NCBI GenBank assembly: GCA_963921425.1
Contig: OY992835.1
Location: forward strand, 9,672,001 to 9,736,000
Direction: 5' to 3'
Length of the DNA: 64,000 nucleotides
DNA from: Dryas octopetala
Lineage: Eukaryota; Streptophyta; Magnoliopsida; Rosales; Rosaceae
Part shown: one piece after another, positions 45,206 through 56,279 of the stretch
Layout: each line of letters opens with the position of its first letter
Position numbering within the stretch: the stretch's first letter is position 1
Made by a program: the position numbers and the translations under genes
Notes under the pieces: model-generated
What the model was told of the DNA's origin: nothing
The model's input: only the letters and a program-made list of their open reading frames with translations
The model's database searches: none

Positions 45206-48200
45206 TATCTCTAAACACCCAATTTGAAGGAACAAAAACTTTGATACTCTCGGTTACTAAAAAAAGAAAGATAGTAAACTAAATATATAGGCTCACTACA
45301 AAATTAAAGGTTTGATAAATACTAGGGAATGGAAATAAACATGAGATTCTTCAATTGCATTGATATATATATTCTAAGTTAATCAGTCTTACTAATAAAC
45401 ATGAGAATGAAAATAACTGACAATGTATATGGTGAAAAAAGTATTACATTCACGGTCAATTAATGTATGTGCGCAATATAAAAAGTTTGGGCACTTGCAG
45501 TTGATTCCAAGACTTACACAAGTAATCATGTCTATTGTAAAAACAATTTACAATGTATATACACACCATTATAAAAAGAAAAAAAAATGTCTTTTACATC
45601 ACATACGAAGAGGCTAGTTTATAAATAAAACCAAGTCTTATAAGTAAGTGAGCGTTGTTTCATTCAATTTTTATTTTTTTCTTATGTTGGAGGAAATTGA
45701 ATCATAAACTTAGCATAATCTTAATCTATACCATAACTACCCTTACCATTCGGACAAACACCAAAGACTTTTCGTTGTCCCATTCTAATTAAGGAAGAGT
45801 GATAAGTTTAAACCGGATGCTCACCAATTTGAATATATGGTGAAAAGTGTTAGAGCTTTGTTCTGATATATGGTAACTTACCATGAGAAATAGAGAGAGG
45901 AGAGAGAAAGGAGATCGGGAAAGGAGAGAGAAGAAGAGAAAGAGTGACAAAAATACTTGAACCACACATACAAGCCTTAGGAGTGATGAGTGAGTGTTTG
46001 ACTTGCCCACTGTTTCACACAGTAGTTTCTAAATTCTAAGTTTTAACAACCTTAATAAATGGCTTGTAAACTTGTGGTGGATGACTTCAAACACCAGTCC
46101 TTAATGGAAAGACTTCAAAAGTCCAAGTCTTAAGCCTATTGATATTCCACCACCGGCCAGTAATTGGAAGCCGAAAGTGATACAGTACGTGAGTGACTAG
46201 TGAGTCACATTCCCATTCATTCAAAAAATCCAACACTGAACTCCGCGTCTCAGTTAGGACTTAGGAGCCATTCCCATTATTTCAGAAAACCTAATACTCG
46301 ACTCTGCGTCTCAGTAATTAGGAGAAATTTTTGGTCACTGTATGTAACACCAAATTATTTAACTAATTCATTGAAATTTAATATATATAAAATTATTAAT
46401 CTATCAAAAACTATAAACCATAAATTTATAAACTCCTCGTTTATCTATATTATAAAACTTTTTTTTGGCCATGTATCTATATTATAAAACTTGATAGCAC
46501 ATTTTTTGGCTCACGTAGAGCCACTACCTACTGTTCCATGCACGTGCCCAAATAGCCCAACAGAAACTAGGAAGTTTCCCTTCAATGAAGGCCCAAAAGA
46601 AAAAGATCACTCAACACGCCTTCACCAAAAAATTAAAAAATTAGTCAACAGCTGTGGGCCTGATAATCTCTCTCTGATCAATTAAGCCACGTGCATGAAT
46701 TGATAAATATCACAAGTCACAACAATAGCTTAGCGCTCATTCGATGGACCCAAATTTTAATTACCAGCGCCCACAACAGTCTCTTTCCACAGTGAGCCCC
46801 TTTATAGCCGATAGAAATTGTCCTGTTTTAGGTTTTTAGACTAAGATTCTTTGATAAGATCAGTTTTTATATAAATCTGGTGACATTTGAAATTCTAATT
46901 TTAGTCATTTGACTAAAATACATATTAACATTAATTCGAATATTTATTATAGTCCACATCAGCCATTTTTGTTTTGTTTTCATTTTTTAGTTTTTTTGTT
47001 CCCAAGTATATTACCCTTTTGCTTACATTTTTTATTTATTTTGGTAAATATTCGACCTTTGTTACTTCATATTAATTTAGGAGTTTTTTTTTTTTTTTTT
47101 TTTTTCCTTTTGGCGATGCATATTAATTTAGGAGTTTAATTAATTAGATTAGGATTGACTTGTTTTTGGCATTAGGTTACACGTTGAACCAAAAGAGTAT
47201 GGTAGCCTCCCCAAACCAATAAATGCCCATTACAGTCAAAAATCCGTGTGTAATGAACAAATAGTGTGCCTACACGGTATACGTAATGAATATACCTACA
47301 AAAAAGGCCTGAGTTTTCCATGAGGCATAACGGGAGACTCTGGCCTTTTACATAACACGGGTATGACTAGTTAGGTATATAACATAACGTTAACATAATG
47401 ATGTGTTGTTATTAAACTATTTAGATGTGTATAATTTTAAAGGTATTTTTAGGGTTTAGGATTTTATAAATTAATAATTGTACACATGTTACAATTTAAG
47501 TGGATTAGTAACCTTATATCATTATATCACGTGATATTATAGTCACACATACTAGGTATAATAAATTGACATCCTAAATTAATAGAGAAAAACTTCCTTG
47601 TAAGTATGAGCTGGTATCCTTATCCAATAACATCATAACATCTATGTTTTTATGCCTCATTACATAGAAGTTTCTCTAATTTCAAGAACTGTTTTTGTCT
47701 CGTGGGATGCCAGGTCGAAATATTATTGGGTATAATCGATTTACCGTCATTTGATGTAACAAATCCACATGTGAGGGTATTATTGGACGACAAGTTGGTA
47801 ATAATTAATAACTTCTACTCATACATATTATAATGCATGAGTTAGTTATACTATGTGATAGTATATCGGTTATACAAAATAATTCTCAAACAGGTCATTC
47901 CTTCTCGAAGTTTCTCTCTACTAAATATATACAATAAAATATTTAAAAAAAAACATAGTACATAATCCAAAGGAGAATAACAGCATTTAAAAATATAAAG
48001 TTTGAAACAAAACCGACCAAATATATATCTAGATATATAGTTTTACTATATATACATTTATGACTACATGCAGTTTCAACTTTTAGGTTACAAACTTGAA
48101 CCCTTCTAGCTAGTTTTTTTGACCAGATTTCACATACAGAGGAAATTTTGGGATGTTTTTTTACTTTTTTATAGTTGTCAATTAAAACGGTAATTAAATA

Positions 48201-49605
48201 ACATGTATATAGGTGTTGAACCCGAAATTTCTCAAAGAAAAATTTAGTCAACAATAATTAAGATTGATGCATGAACGCTCCGATGCTAAAGTCAGAATAA
48301 AAAACCTCTCAAGTGTCTCCACAAAATTCAAACTACATTTTCCAAGTGACTTCCATGGAATTTTATAGTAGTTTTTGTAACTAACCCTCATGATTTTCCT
48401 CCATGTTTCTAGCCCTGAAAGTTTATGGGCTTATCTGGAGGAAATCATGGGATTAATTTCCTGTTAGTTGAATTCGGCTGGAGGTGGGGGAACATGTGAA
48501 AGAAATCCCTCCCACGTTTAACTCCTTCTTCCTCTCCTAATTATTCTTTCATTTTCATTAGATAATGCTTAGTTAATATTTTAATAATGATAAATACAAA
48601 GAAAATAAATCATAATCAATCCATACTTTTAAGTTGATAATTTGGATAATTAATAAAAATTATAATTTATCTTACCACCTTTGACTGGGTCTCCAAAATT
48701 TACCGCAAATAGGGAATCGACATATGTCGAGGCGATTTTTTGCTCCAACAATAAACATTAAAATTTCAAACTTATATTACAATTTAAAATCCAATCAGGT
48801 AAGTTTCTAAAAATTAGTTTTTTAGAAGTCCTTAGATTTAAAAGCCCCAAAACACCAAAAGCACCTACACCCTATACCAAAGAAGCCTTTACAATTAACC
48901 CTTTTTATAGCAATTGAACCAAAGACTTTGTACATTCGAAGAAAATATTAAGGGAGAGGATTAATTTTAAAACTTTTTGTTATGATTGTTTAAATTTTCA
49001 TGTGTTCACAGAACCAAATAAAAGTTATATATTATTTTGAGGTTCAGGTGTTCATAATTTTCTAAATTTTGAATTCAACATTAATCGACCAATTGGTTGA
49101 TCTGCGCTGTAGAATTTCAACTGCCAGAGGCTTCTTGCTTCAATCAGCAACCAGTTTTTCAATTTTTAATAGTTGATTGACTGGCATGTGCGTCCATAAC
49201 ATCTGTCTGGGAATTAAATCCGAATAAGAGAATTCCTAATTATGTAATTACATAAACGTACTCTAAGTGTTAACCATAAATATAGTTATTATTTATACAC
49301 CCCAAACATCATTTGTACAGTTATACAGTACGTTATTATACACCCAAACATCATTTATACAGTTATTATTTATGCAATCGTCGAATGTCACTAATCAACA
49401 TCCACCATGATAAGCATAAAAACATTCGAACACGTACTAATGTATATTGAACGTTAGAACGCTTGCAAAAAGCGTTCCCATACTTGATAAAAAGTGGATT
49501 AGGTTGTGTTTCATTTTGTTTCATTCGTACATAATTCCTCTCGTTAGAGATTATTTATCATCTCGTTTGAGATTATTTATCATTATCCCCATTAATTTTC
49601 TATAG
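45206..49605. other. Long AT-rich intergenic region
   Basis: No gene supported over 4.4 kb. A tandem pair of about 60 bp (CATTCCCATT...CTGCGTCTCAGT) occurs at 46207-46323. CCACGTGC boxes lie near 46540 and 46688. T runs lie at 47083-47105. Short frames have no family features. Confidence 0.4.
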
Positions 49606-50056
49606 GGTTAATTTCAGTTCAGTATCTCAAGTTTGTTTCAAATTTTAATTTAGTATCTCATGTTTAAAATTTTGCAATATCATATCTCATCTTTCCAATT
49701 TATTACAATGTCATATCTTCATCAATATGACTGTTAAATGCTGATGTGGCACTCCCACAATGCTGATTGGATGCTACGTGGTTTGACAACATGACACGTC
49801 ATGCCACGTAGCATAAAAAATAATTTAAAATCTAAAAATTGAAAAATAATTATGTGGCATGACATGCCATGTTTCTAGATTTTTAATAAATTTTATACTA
49901 CATGGCATCTAGTCATCATTGTGGGAGTGTCATGTAAGTGCTACATCAACATTTAACAGATCTCTTACTGACAGAGGTATGACTTTGCAAAATTTTAAAC
50001 ATGAGATACTAATTTGAAATTTGAAACAAACTTGAGGTATTGAACTGAAATTAACC
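49606..50056. mobile_element. Foldback MITE with GGTTAATTTCAGTTCA ends
   Basis: The left arm GGTTAATTTCAGTTCAGTAT then CTCAAGTTTGTTTCAAATT is repeated inverted at the right (reverse complement GGTTAATTTCAGTTCAATAC then CTCAAGTTTGTTTCAAATT). The arms extend to about 130 bp each with shared CATGTTTAAAATTTTGCAA. The inner part pairs GCTACGTGG/CCACGTAGC and TGGCACTCCCACAATG/CATTGTGGGAGTGTCA. Long arms suggest a Mutator-type MITE; no clean duplication was seen. Confidence 0.75.
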
Positions 50057-50160
50057 GTTTTTTATATTAAAATTCTTCATTTTCTCAAAAAAATAAATTG
50101 AAGTTAAGACGTACAGATAAAAAGTCAGTTGAGAAAATTTGAGTGATAGGAATGCATGCA

Positions 50161-50163
<3 letters not shown>

Positions 50164-50231
<68 letters not shown>
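50164..50231. repeat. GA microsatellite
   Basis: Nearly pure GA run of about 67 bp next to the TIR element starting at 50285. Confidence 0.9.
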
Positions 50232-50234
<3 letters not shown>

Positions 50235-50284
50235 CAATACATACATACCACATAAGAATTTAGAATGTGGAGAGAATAACAAAG

Positions 50285-50998
50285 AGTATTGTTATTTGCA
50301 CACCCATTTTTTTTTCTCATTACACAGTCTCTCCATCCAATTTGTGAAATTACCACTATCACCCAATACTAAAAGACAATGAAGTACATTAGACTTTTTT
50401 TTTTTTTTTTGAAGAGATTTTTTGAGGGAAAAAAAACTCAAACTCATAACACAGCCAACCCCTTGCCTGCCTCTACCACCTCACTACTGCCACCACCCTC
50501 ATCGCCGGCGATCGAGCCTTACGCCACCGACACCCTCCTCTTTTTTTTTTTTTTTCTCTTTCTCCTTCTCTTTGTTTCTCTTTCTCTCTCTTCACACCTC
50601 TCTTACTGGATGAAAAATGAGGCCGGTGACCATGCTAGCCTCTAGATCGAAAGTGGTCAACCTTCGATCTTCCCTTTCAGTCCGTCAAGGAGGGTGTGAA
50701 GAGAGAGAAAAAGAGAGAGGGAAAAAGAAAGAAAATGAGGGAGAGGAGGAAGAGACGCTTCGCCACGCCAGAGACAAGGATGACGAAATCCAGCAACAAG
50801 GAGGGAGGCTGCAGACAGGGCTGGTTTCTATTATTGAGTTTTTTTTTTTTTTTTGTGTAGTGTGGATTTTTGGAAAATATTAAGGTGTGTAATGAAAAAA
50901 TGAAAAAATGTATAAAAAAAAAAAAAAAAGATATAAAAGTATGTAATGAGAAATATGTGTAAAAAAAAAAAAAAAAAAGTGTAACAAATATCAGCACT
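50285..50998. mobile_element. Small TIR element with GC-rich core
   Basis: The left end AGTATTGTTATTTGCACAC, a T run and TTCTCATTACA is mirrored by the right end (reverse complement AGTGCTGATATTTGTTACAC, a T run and TTTCTCATTACA). Between them 50440-50830 is GC-rich (CATCGCCGGCGATCGAGCC, GAGGCCGGTGACCATG), unlike the ends. Several overlapping frames exist but none is convincing. This is the same plan as the elements at 2325 and 10174: AT-rich inverted ends around an acquired-looking core. No duplication found. Confidence 0.55.
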
Positions 50999-50999
50999 T

Positions 51000-51598
51000 G
51001 AAACAGAAACCCGCGTAACAGGAAAAGCCTGACACCACGTTTGGGACACGGGCTAATTAATCCTGTCCCAGTGTCCCTACAAAGTGGGCGAGGACTCAGA
51101 ATCTCACAACGCCCAATTTTGTCCAGATTCGCACCAAATTAATTACAAGCATCCATCAACAGCGCTATGTGCCTCCGTGGCTCTGTCTGTCTTAATTTTG
51201 ATTGGGATTTTGGGGTTGGGGAGCTGTTATTTTCCTAGAAAAACACGCCTAACTAATTCCCACGTGCCAATTAACTTTCCGTTATTAAAATTCCAACTTG
51301 ACGGCTTGTATGGTTGTGACTCATTACATAGCTGACGTATCTTGATGACGCCTCACGACACTACGACCTTCTCTTTTCCCCATTTCGTCATCATAACTAG
51401 AGACTTATCTTGTGTATGGCCTTTTCTACCTACTTTCTCCTCATTAGTAATTTAGTATCAGTGGGATACATATATGTTTATATAAATAGAGTGACTCCAT
51501 CACTCAAAGTCCAAAGTAACCCAACCAACTTCAAAGTCCAAAGTTCTTCGTCAGATTGTTGATGGTAAACCGAACTTTGCCTGCAGAGAAAGAAAGAA
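51000..51598 (+). promoter_or_regulatory. Promoter and leader region of the bHLH gene
   Basis: TATATAAATAG at 51479-51489 is a good plant TATA box, about 110 bp upstream of the ATG at 51599. Farther up, CCACGTGCC (about 51261) and TGACG-type motifs (TGACGTATC, GATGACGCC at about 51333-51347) are possible bZIP/bHLH sites. The actual start of transcription is not visible. Confidence 0.55.
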
Positions 51599-51725
51599 AT
51601 GGATCAAGGAAGTAGTCAGTCTTCTTCAACCAAAGTAGAAAGAAAGGTTATTGAGAAGAATAGGAGAAATCATATGAAAGTCCTCTACTCCAACCTCTAC
51701 TCTCTCCTCCCAAACCAAAACTCAA

Positions 51726-51783
<58 letters not shown>

Positions 51784-52721
51784 CTCTCTTCGCACACATA
51801 TACCCCCATGGCACATGTCCAACACGATATCAGTGATCTTTTATTTTTTTGTGTTACAAGTTATGAAAACCGAACCCAAAATTTAGTATGCATTTTTCAA
51901 AAACCGTTTTAAAAAAACTTCTTGTTTATTTCAGCTATAAATACAATAGATGAAAACAAAATCAGTTTTCAGGAAGGATACCAAGCAGGGCCTTAGTCCT
52001 CATTTCATCTCACCCATGCATTGAGTTAATTAACCTCATGAACAGAAGCTTAATTGTGATTAATTATACCTATAACCGTTTTCTTATTCATAATTAATTA
52101 ATTAGATTAATGGATGCAGGAGCTACTAAGTCTGCCAGATCAGATAGACGAAGCCATAAACTACATAAAAAGCCTAGAGTCCAAGCTGCAGAGATTGAAG
52201 GAGAAGAAAGAGAAGTTGGTTATAGGTAGAAAGAGACCATATAATAATACATGCAGCACAAATAATTTTGAGACCATAACAAGCGTGAAGTCACCCCAAA
52301 TCCAAATCCATGAGATTGGTTCCACAACTCTTGAGGTGGTTTTGACAACTGGGATACACAATCCGTTCATCTTGTACGAAATTATTCGCGTACTTCATCA
52401 TGAACGAGCAGATGTTGAACATGCTAGCTTCTCAGTTTCTGGAGACTCAATGTTTCACGTACTGCGTGCAGAGGTAAAGAAACAATAACATTTTCTCTTT
52501 GATTCTCATTTTAATTAGGCTGGATATTAATTTAAAATTTGTAATTTTAATTAATTTGGATCAATTTTGTTTAGATGGGGAAGACTATGCTTGATTTTGG
52601 GGCTGCCAGAATAAGCGAGAAACTCATAAGGTTTGTGAATGGTTCCACCAGCGATGAAGAATTACAACAGCAAGACTACTTTTGGGACTTCGAAATCCTT
52701 CATGACACGTGGGACTTCTGA
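51599..52721 (+). CDS. bHLH transcription factor, bHLH36/bHLH162-like group
   Basis: Three exons: 51599-51727, 52120-52473 and 52575-52721, all phase 0, giving 209 residues. The basic region and helix 1 are VERKVIEKNRRNHMKVLYSN then LYSLLP (about residues 12-38); helix 2 is SLPDQIDEAINYIKSLESK then LQRLKEKKEKL (about 47-75). The basic region keeps the Glu and Arg of the E-x-x-RR pattern but has Lys where E-box binders have His. A C-terminal ACT-like fold follows (IHEIGSTTLEVVLTTG, VEHASFSVSG). The layout fits the small plant group Ib-like bHLHs near bHLH36/118/162. It would act in the nucleus as a dimer. Intron 1 opens with a long CT run. The exact orthologue is not assigned. Confidence 0.9.
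51729..51790. repeat. CT microsatellite at the 5' splice site of bHLH intron 1
   Basis: A run of about 60 bp (TCTCTC...) starts at the second base of the intron, so the donor reads AAG|GTCTCTCT instead of GTAAGT. The translated continuation (SLSLSL) is artefact. Confidence 0.9.
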
Positions 52722-53146
52722 TGAGCGGTACTGCATATAAAACTAGTCTATATATAGAATAATTGGCATGAATTCGGATGCTTTGATTGAAGTTGATCAA
52801 TAAAAAACTGAATTACATCTAGTCATATTTATTCATTGAGCTGACATGTCGTGAGTTGTAACTTTCTGTTAAATGTGATGAAATAATGTAGTTCGAACAG
52901 TATTACTATAAATACAAAATTACATTTAAATATCAAAGTATTTTCTTATATATAGAATGCAACTATGGGCTTTTTTAATTTGGGTTTGGTCAATGAAATA
53001 GGTCAATAACATAAGCCCATGTCTGTTTTTCGACTTTGAAATTGACGAAGTTGCTCTTTTTAGATTAGTTAGGGCCAACTATGCCCTTCCCTCTTTTGCC
53101 ACATGTCCCAAAGATCCTAATTAACACTTGTCAACGGCCACAATGT
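52722..53146. other. 3' flank of the bHLH gene and intergenic sequence
   Basis: AATAAA-like sequence (CAATAAAAAAC at about 52798) could be the polyadenylation signal of the bHLH gene. Nothing else is recognised. Confidence 0.45.
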
Positions 53147-53300
53147 CACTACAAGAAGTCGACATCCATTGGACCATTATCGGACCCATTTTCCATGTGT
53201 ACACTCTCCCCATGTTGTCCATGCATCACGTGCCATCTCATTGAGTCATTGTTGTCCATGCGTCATTTCCTTTCCATGTTACCCACGTGGTATGTCTTCT
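53147..53300 (+). mobile_element. Lone CACTA-type terminus
   Basis: CACTACAAGAAGTCGACATC starts like a CACTA TIR and is followed by repeated CCATG/ACGTG pieces (TTTTCCATGTG, CCCCATGTTGTCCATGC, GTTGTCCATGCG, TTTCCATGTTACCCACGTGG) resembling subterminal repeats. No matching right end is found in the window, so it is either a broken end or a chance match. Confidence 0.4.
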
Positions 53301-53424
53301 CCATATATATTATGAAAAAAATAGTTAATAAACTTATCTGTAGTTGGGAGTATGTGAACCCCTGATTTTATACTTCGAAGAAGTACGTGTCTTACCATCT
53401 GAGCTATGATAATCTTTGTGCAAA
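53300..53424 (-). mobile_element. tRNA-derived SINE
   Basis: On the minus strand from about 53420: ATCATAGCTCAGATGGTAAG (A box TAGCTCAGATGGT), then about 36 bp later GGGGTTCACATACTCCC (B box), then AACTACAGATAAG and a T-rich tail. The tRNA-like head is unusually well kept. It is inserted just right of the CACTA-like end. The minus-strand reading frame that spans this segment is not a gene. Confidence 0.75.
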
Positions 53425-54045
53425 AGTACCCATAATCCCAATCTCGATCGAAATCCAAAGGTACCACTATGTACTCAGGTGGAATATCCTCAGATACCTC
53501 CTGGCTTAGCCTAACTTCCTCCTGTTTCTTCTTCAACATATATACCTCACAAATAATTAGCAAGATAAATTTAAATTTAACCCCAATTAATAAGATTTTG
53601 TGAGGATTAAATCTAGTACGTACTCTTACTATTTTATTAAAATTTATATCCTTCAATAAATTTTAAAAATTAAAAGAATATTTTACTCTCACTATTGGCC
53701 TTAATAATTATACACGTGTTATCATTTGAATTGATTCGTAACACCAAATAAGCATGTTGCATGTCTCATGGTATTACCGTGTATCACAAATCACAATAAT
53801 TCTTAGAGAGAGAGCTTTCTGAAAGAATTTAGCATACATGCAAATGGGATTATGGGCTAGCTTAATACTCATTCCTCCGGCATGACTCTAACACCAAACA
53901 TTTGTTTCTTCTGAATTCGGAACTTATAAACCGCCATAGCTACCATCCACTAAAAGGTGATTCATTTGAGTTTCTTAAAAGCTAATTTCGCATAGAAAGA
54001 AAAAGAAAGGAAAAAAAAAAGGTCTAACAATTACTAAAGGCCACA
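53425..54045. other. Upstream region of the ubiquitin-like gene
   Basis: No obvious TATA box in optimal position. A short leader (GAAAGAAAAAGAAAGGAAAA) directly precedes the ATG at 54046. Confidence 0.35.
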
Positions 54046-54810
54046 ATGAGGGTCATCATAATTGGTACATGGGGACACAAATTTACCATAGAAGTGGGTC
54101 TCAAAGAACCAGTTCTTGAAATCAAAAGGAAGATAGAACAACTCTTGGGTGCTTCAGTGGCTTCACAAACACTAGCAGTCTGTGGATGGGAGTTAATCGA
54201 TGGGCTAGATATGGAAGACTATCCAATCGTCACTGAAGGTACAAAAATTGACCTAACCATCAAATATCAGATGGCACCTCCGAATTTGTACCATTCTAGT
54301 AAAATTCAGATTATCATAAAATTTTCTGCAAGACAGCTTCACATCGAGGTGGACAGAACAGAAACTGTTCGTAGCCTTAAAGAGAAAATCCACATCATGG
54401 ATGGTACCCCCATCAAAAGAATGTCACTCTTCTTTTGTGGAATCGAGTTGGACGAAGATTTTCGCAACTTAATAGAGTATGGCATACACGAATTTTCGGA
54501 AATCGTTGTGTTTCTCAAGACCATGAGTCGTCTCAAGGACGATCCACCCGCGAGGAGGTTGAGTCTAATGGTGCAAACTTCGTCGAGTTTGCTTAATTCA
54601 GCGAGCATTCCTTTGGAAATGAGAGACTCGAGCACTGTGAATGAGTTGAGGCAATTGCTTTTGAGCAGAAAAATGCTCCCAATTGATGATTATTTGTTCA
54701 TACACAAGCAGAGAATCATGCGTGACAATTGCAGCCTCAGGTGGCATGGTGTTGAAGATGGGGATTGCCTTTATGTATTTAAAGGGACTGTTTGTCGCAG
54801 TGGATATTGA
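54046..54810 (+). CDS. Intronless protein of three ubiquitin-like folds
   Basis: 254 residues. Three beta-grasp repeats can be traced: residues about 1-72 (MRVIIIGTWGHKFTIEVGLK to GTKIDLTIKY), about 83-156 (KIQIIIKFSARQLHIEVDRT to EIVVFLKTM) and about 168-250 (RRLSLMVQTSSSLLNSAS to GDCLYVFKGT). Each has the ubiquitin pattern of two strands, a helix (VLEIKRKIEQLLG; TVRSLKEKIHIMDG; TVNELRQLLLSRKM) and a late strand with a D/G turn. There is no Gly-Gly processing site after any repeat, so it is not a polyubiquitin precursor; it should stay one chain. The family resembles the tandem ubiquitin-like proteins found in plant genomes with no fixed role. Start chosen because the first fold begins at Met1. 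Confidence 0.85.
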   Translation: MRVIIIGTWGHKFTIEVGLKEPVLEIKRKIEQLLGASVASQTLAVCGWELIDGLDMEDYPIVTEGTKIDLTIKYQMAPPNLYHSSKIQIIIKFSARQLHIEVDRTETVRSLKEKIHIMDGTPIKRMSLFFCGIELDEDFRNLIEYGIHEFSEIVVFLKTMSRLKDDPPARRLSLMVQTSSSLLNSASIPLEMRDSSTVNELRQLLLSRKMLPIDDYLFIHKQRIMRDNCSLRWHGVEDGDCLYVFKGTVCRSGY

Positions 54811-55107
54811 TATGCATAAAATTAATTAAGTATTCCAATCATTTCTTATATTAGTTGTATCCACCATTTACAAAATTATTAACTACAATAAAATCATAAT
54901 TTATATTTCTTATATTGTTTGGGTAAGGGGTACTTATATGTGAGTTGATGCAATTCATGAGTAAGGATGAATTAGTCCCAAATGGAATAGAAGACACAAA
55001 TGTCGGGTGATTCATTAATTACTAATAATATTATTGAGGCTTTTTGACATAAAATTTCACATGATCATCATGCTAGCTTAAAGCTCTTATTGTTCTTTTG
55101 GGACACA
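54811..55107. other. 3' flank of the ubiquitin-like gene
   Basis: AT-rich sequence with no gene, ending where the next CACTA element begins. Confidence 0.4.
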
Positions 55108-56279
55108 CACTACACCATTTGTTGCTTAAATCCACTATTGGTTTATGTTATCTATTGATGCATTAGCAACTAAAGATTGGTTTGAAGGTTGAATATCCAC
55201 CATGCAGTCACTCTTAGGCAGTAGGTTGCAGAGAAAGGGGTGGCAAAGTGGCTACCCAAACCAATTTTTTAGAATGGTGGAGTTTGGAGACAAGAATTAT
55301 CTAACTGTGCTGACAATTTCTGCCTCCACCAATGTTGCAGGTAGTTGCAATTAGAGGCTCACCATGATATGCAGATGGTTGCTGTATTGGTGAATGGTTG
55401 TAAAAAGATTAAACAAATACTAGGCATGGATTTTAGGACCTTCAACATAATAGTGGATAATAGAAGCCAACTAATCTTTTCACTTGCTATTTGCTCTCCC
55501 ACTAATTTGATCCAAGTTGGTTCTTTAGTATCAGAAAACCAAATCTTTGCAACTATTTCCTTTGCTTTGGTGATGATCAAACTGTCTTTTCCCACAAATT
55601 TTGTGTTAGAGTTGTTTGAATGACATAATGGTTAAATTGCTAATTGGTTTTTGCTCATAAGTGCATTGCATAATGATTTTGCAGCTACCACTATTATATT
55701 TGCAGTGCTTTACATGATATATTCATATTCTTGCTGCACTTAATATATGCTTCAGCTAGCAGATTAATCAGAAAATGAGATGATATGTCAAAATAGTGGT
55801 CAGCTTAATTATACATTCAACTGCCCCTAGATGGATAGTTATTATAGCAAAAATACAAATTGTAAGTCATTGAAAATTCTCATTATGCAGCAACGATAAA
55901 TCTGTATTTCATTGAATCAAAATCAGCAAGGTACTGCTCAGTTAATGGACCAAAATAACACACTGCAAAAAGGGGACAATTACATAGCATGAGTTCCGGA
56001 GTTAGACAATTCAACCAAATCAACCTGATTGGATGGCCAGGACATCAAAAAGCACTAAGAAACTAAAAATAACACAAGATGGTCTTTCATATTCTTTGCC
56101 ACTCTCTCACGGTTTAGTCCCAAGCATTAATTCAAATTCCCAAACTTGATAATATATATCAAGGTCTACTCCCCTAATATATACTAGCAAGTAAGTTGAC
56201 CCTGAACACCAACAAAGGGTTTCAAAAGAGCAGTGCTTCTATATCTATCAAAACAACAAAATCATTCTTACTTGCACCT

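Noticed and set aside
53340-53424. Possible functional tRNA gene
   Set aside because: A and B boxes are present but the acceptor stem does not pair and the spacing and 3' tail are those of a SINE.
53279-53656. 125-residue minus-strand frame
   Set aside because: Covers a SINE and AT-rich flank; no domain.
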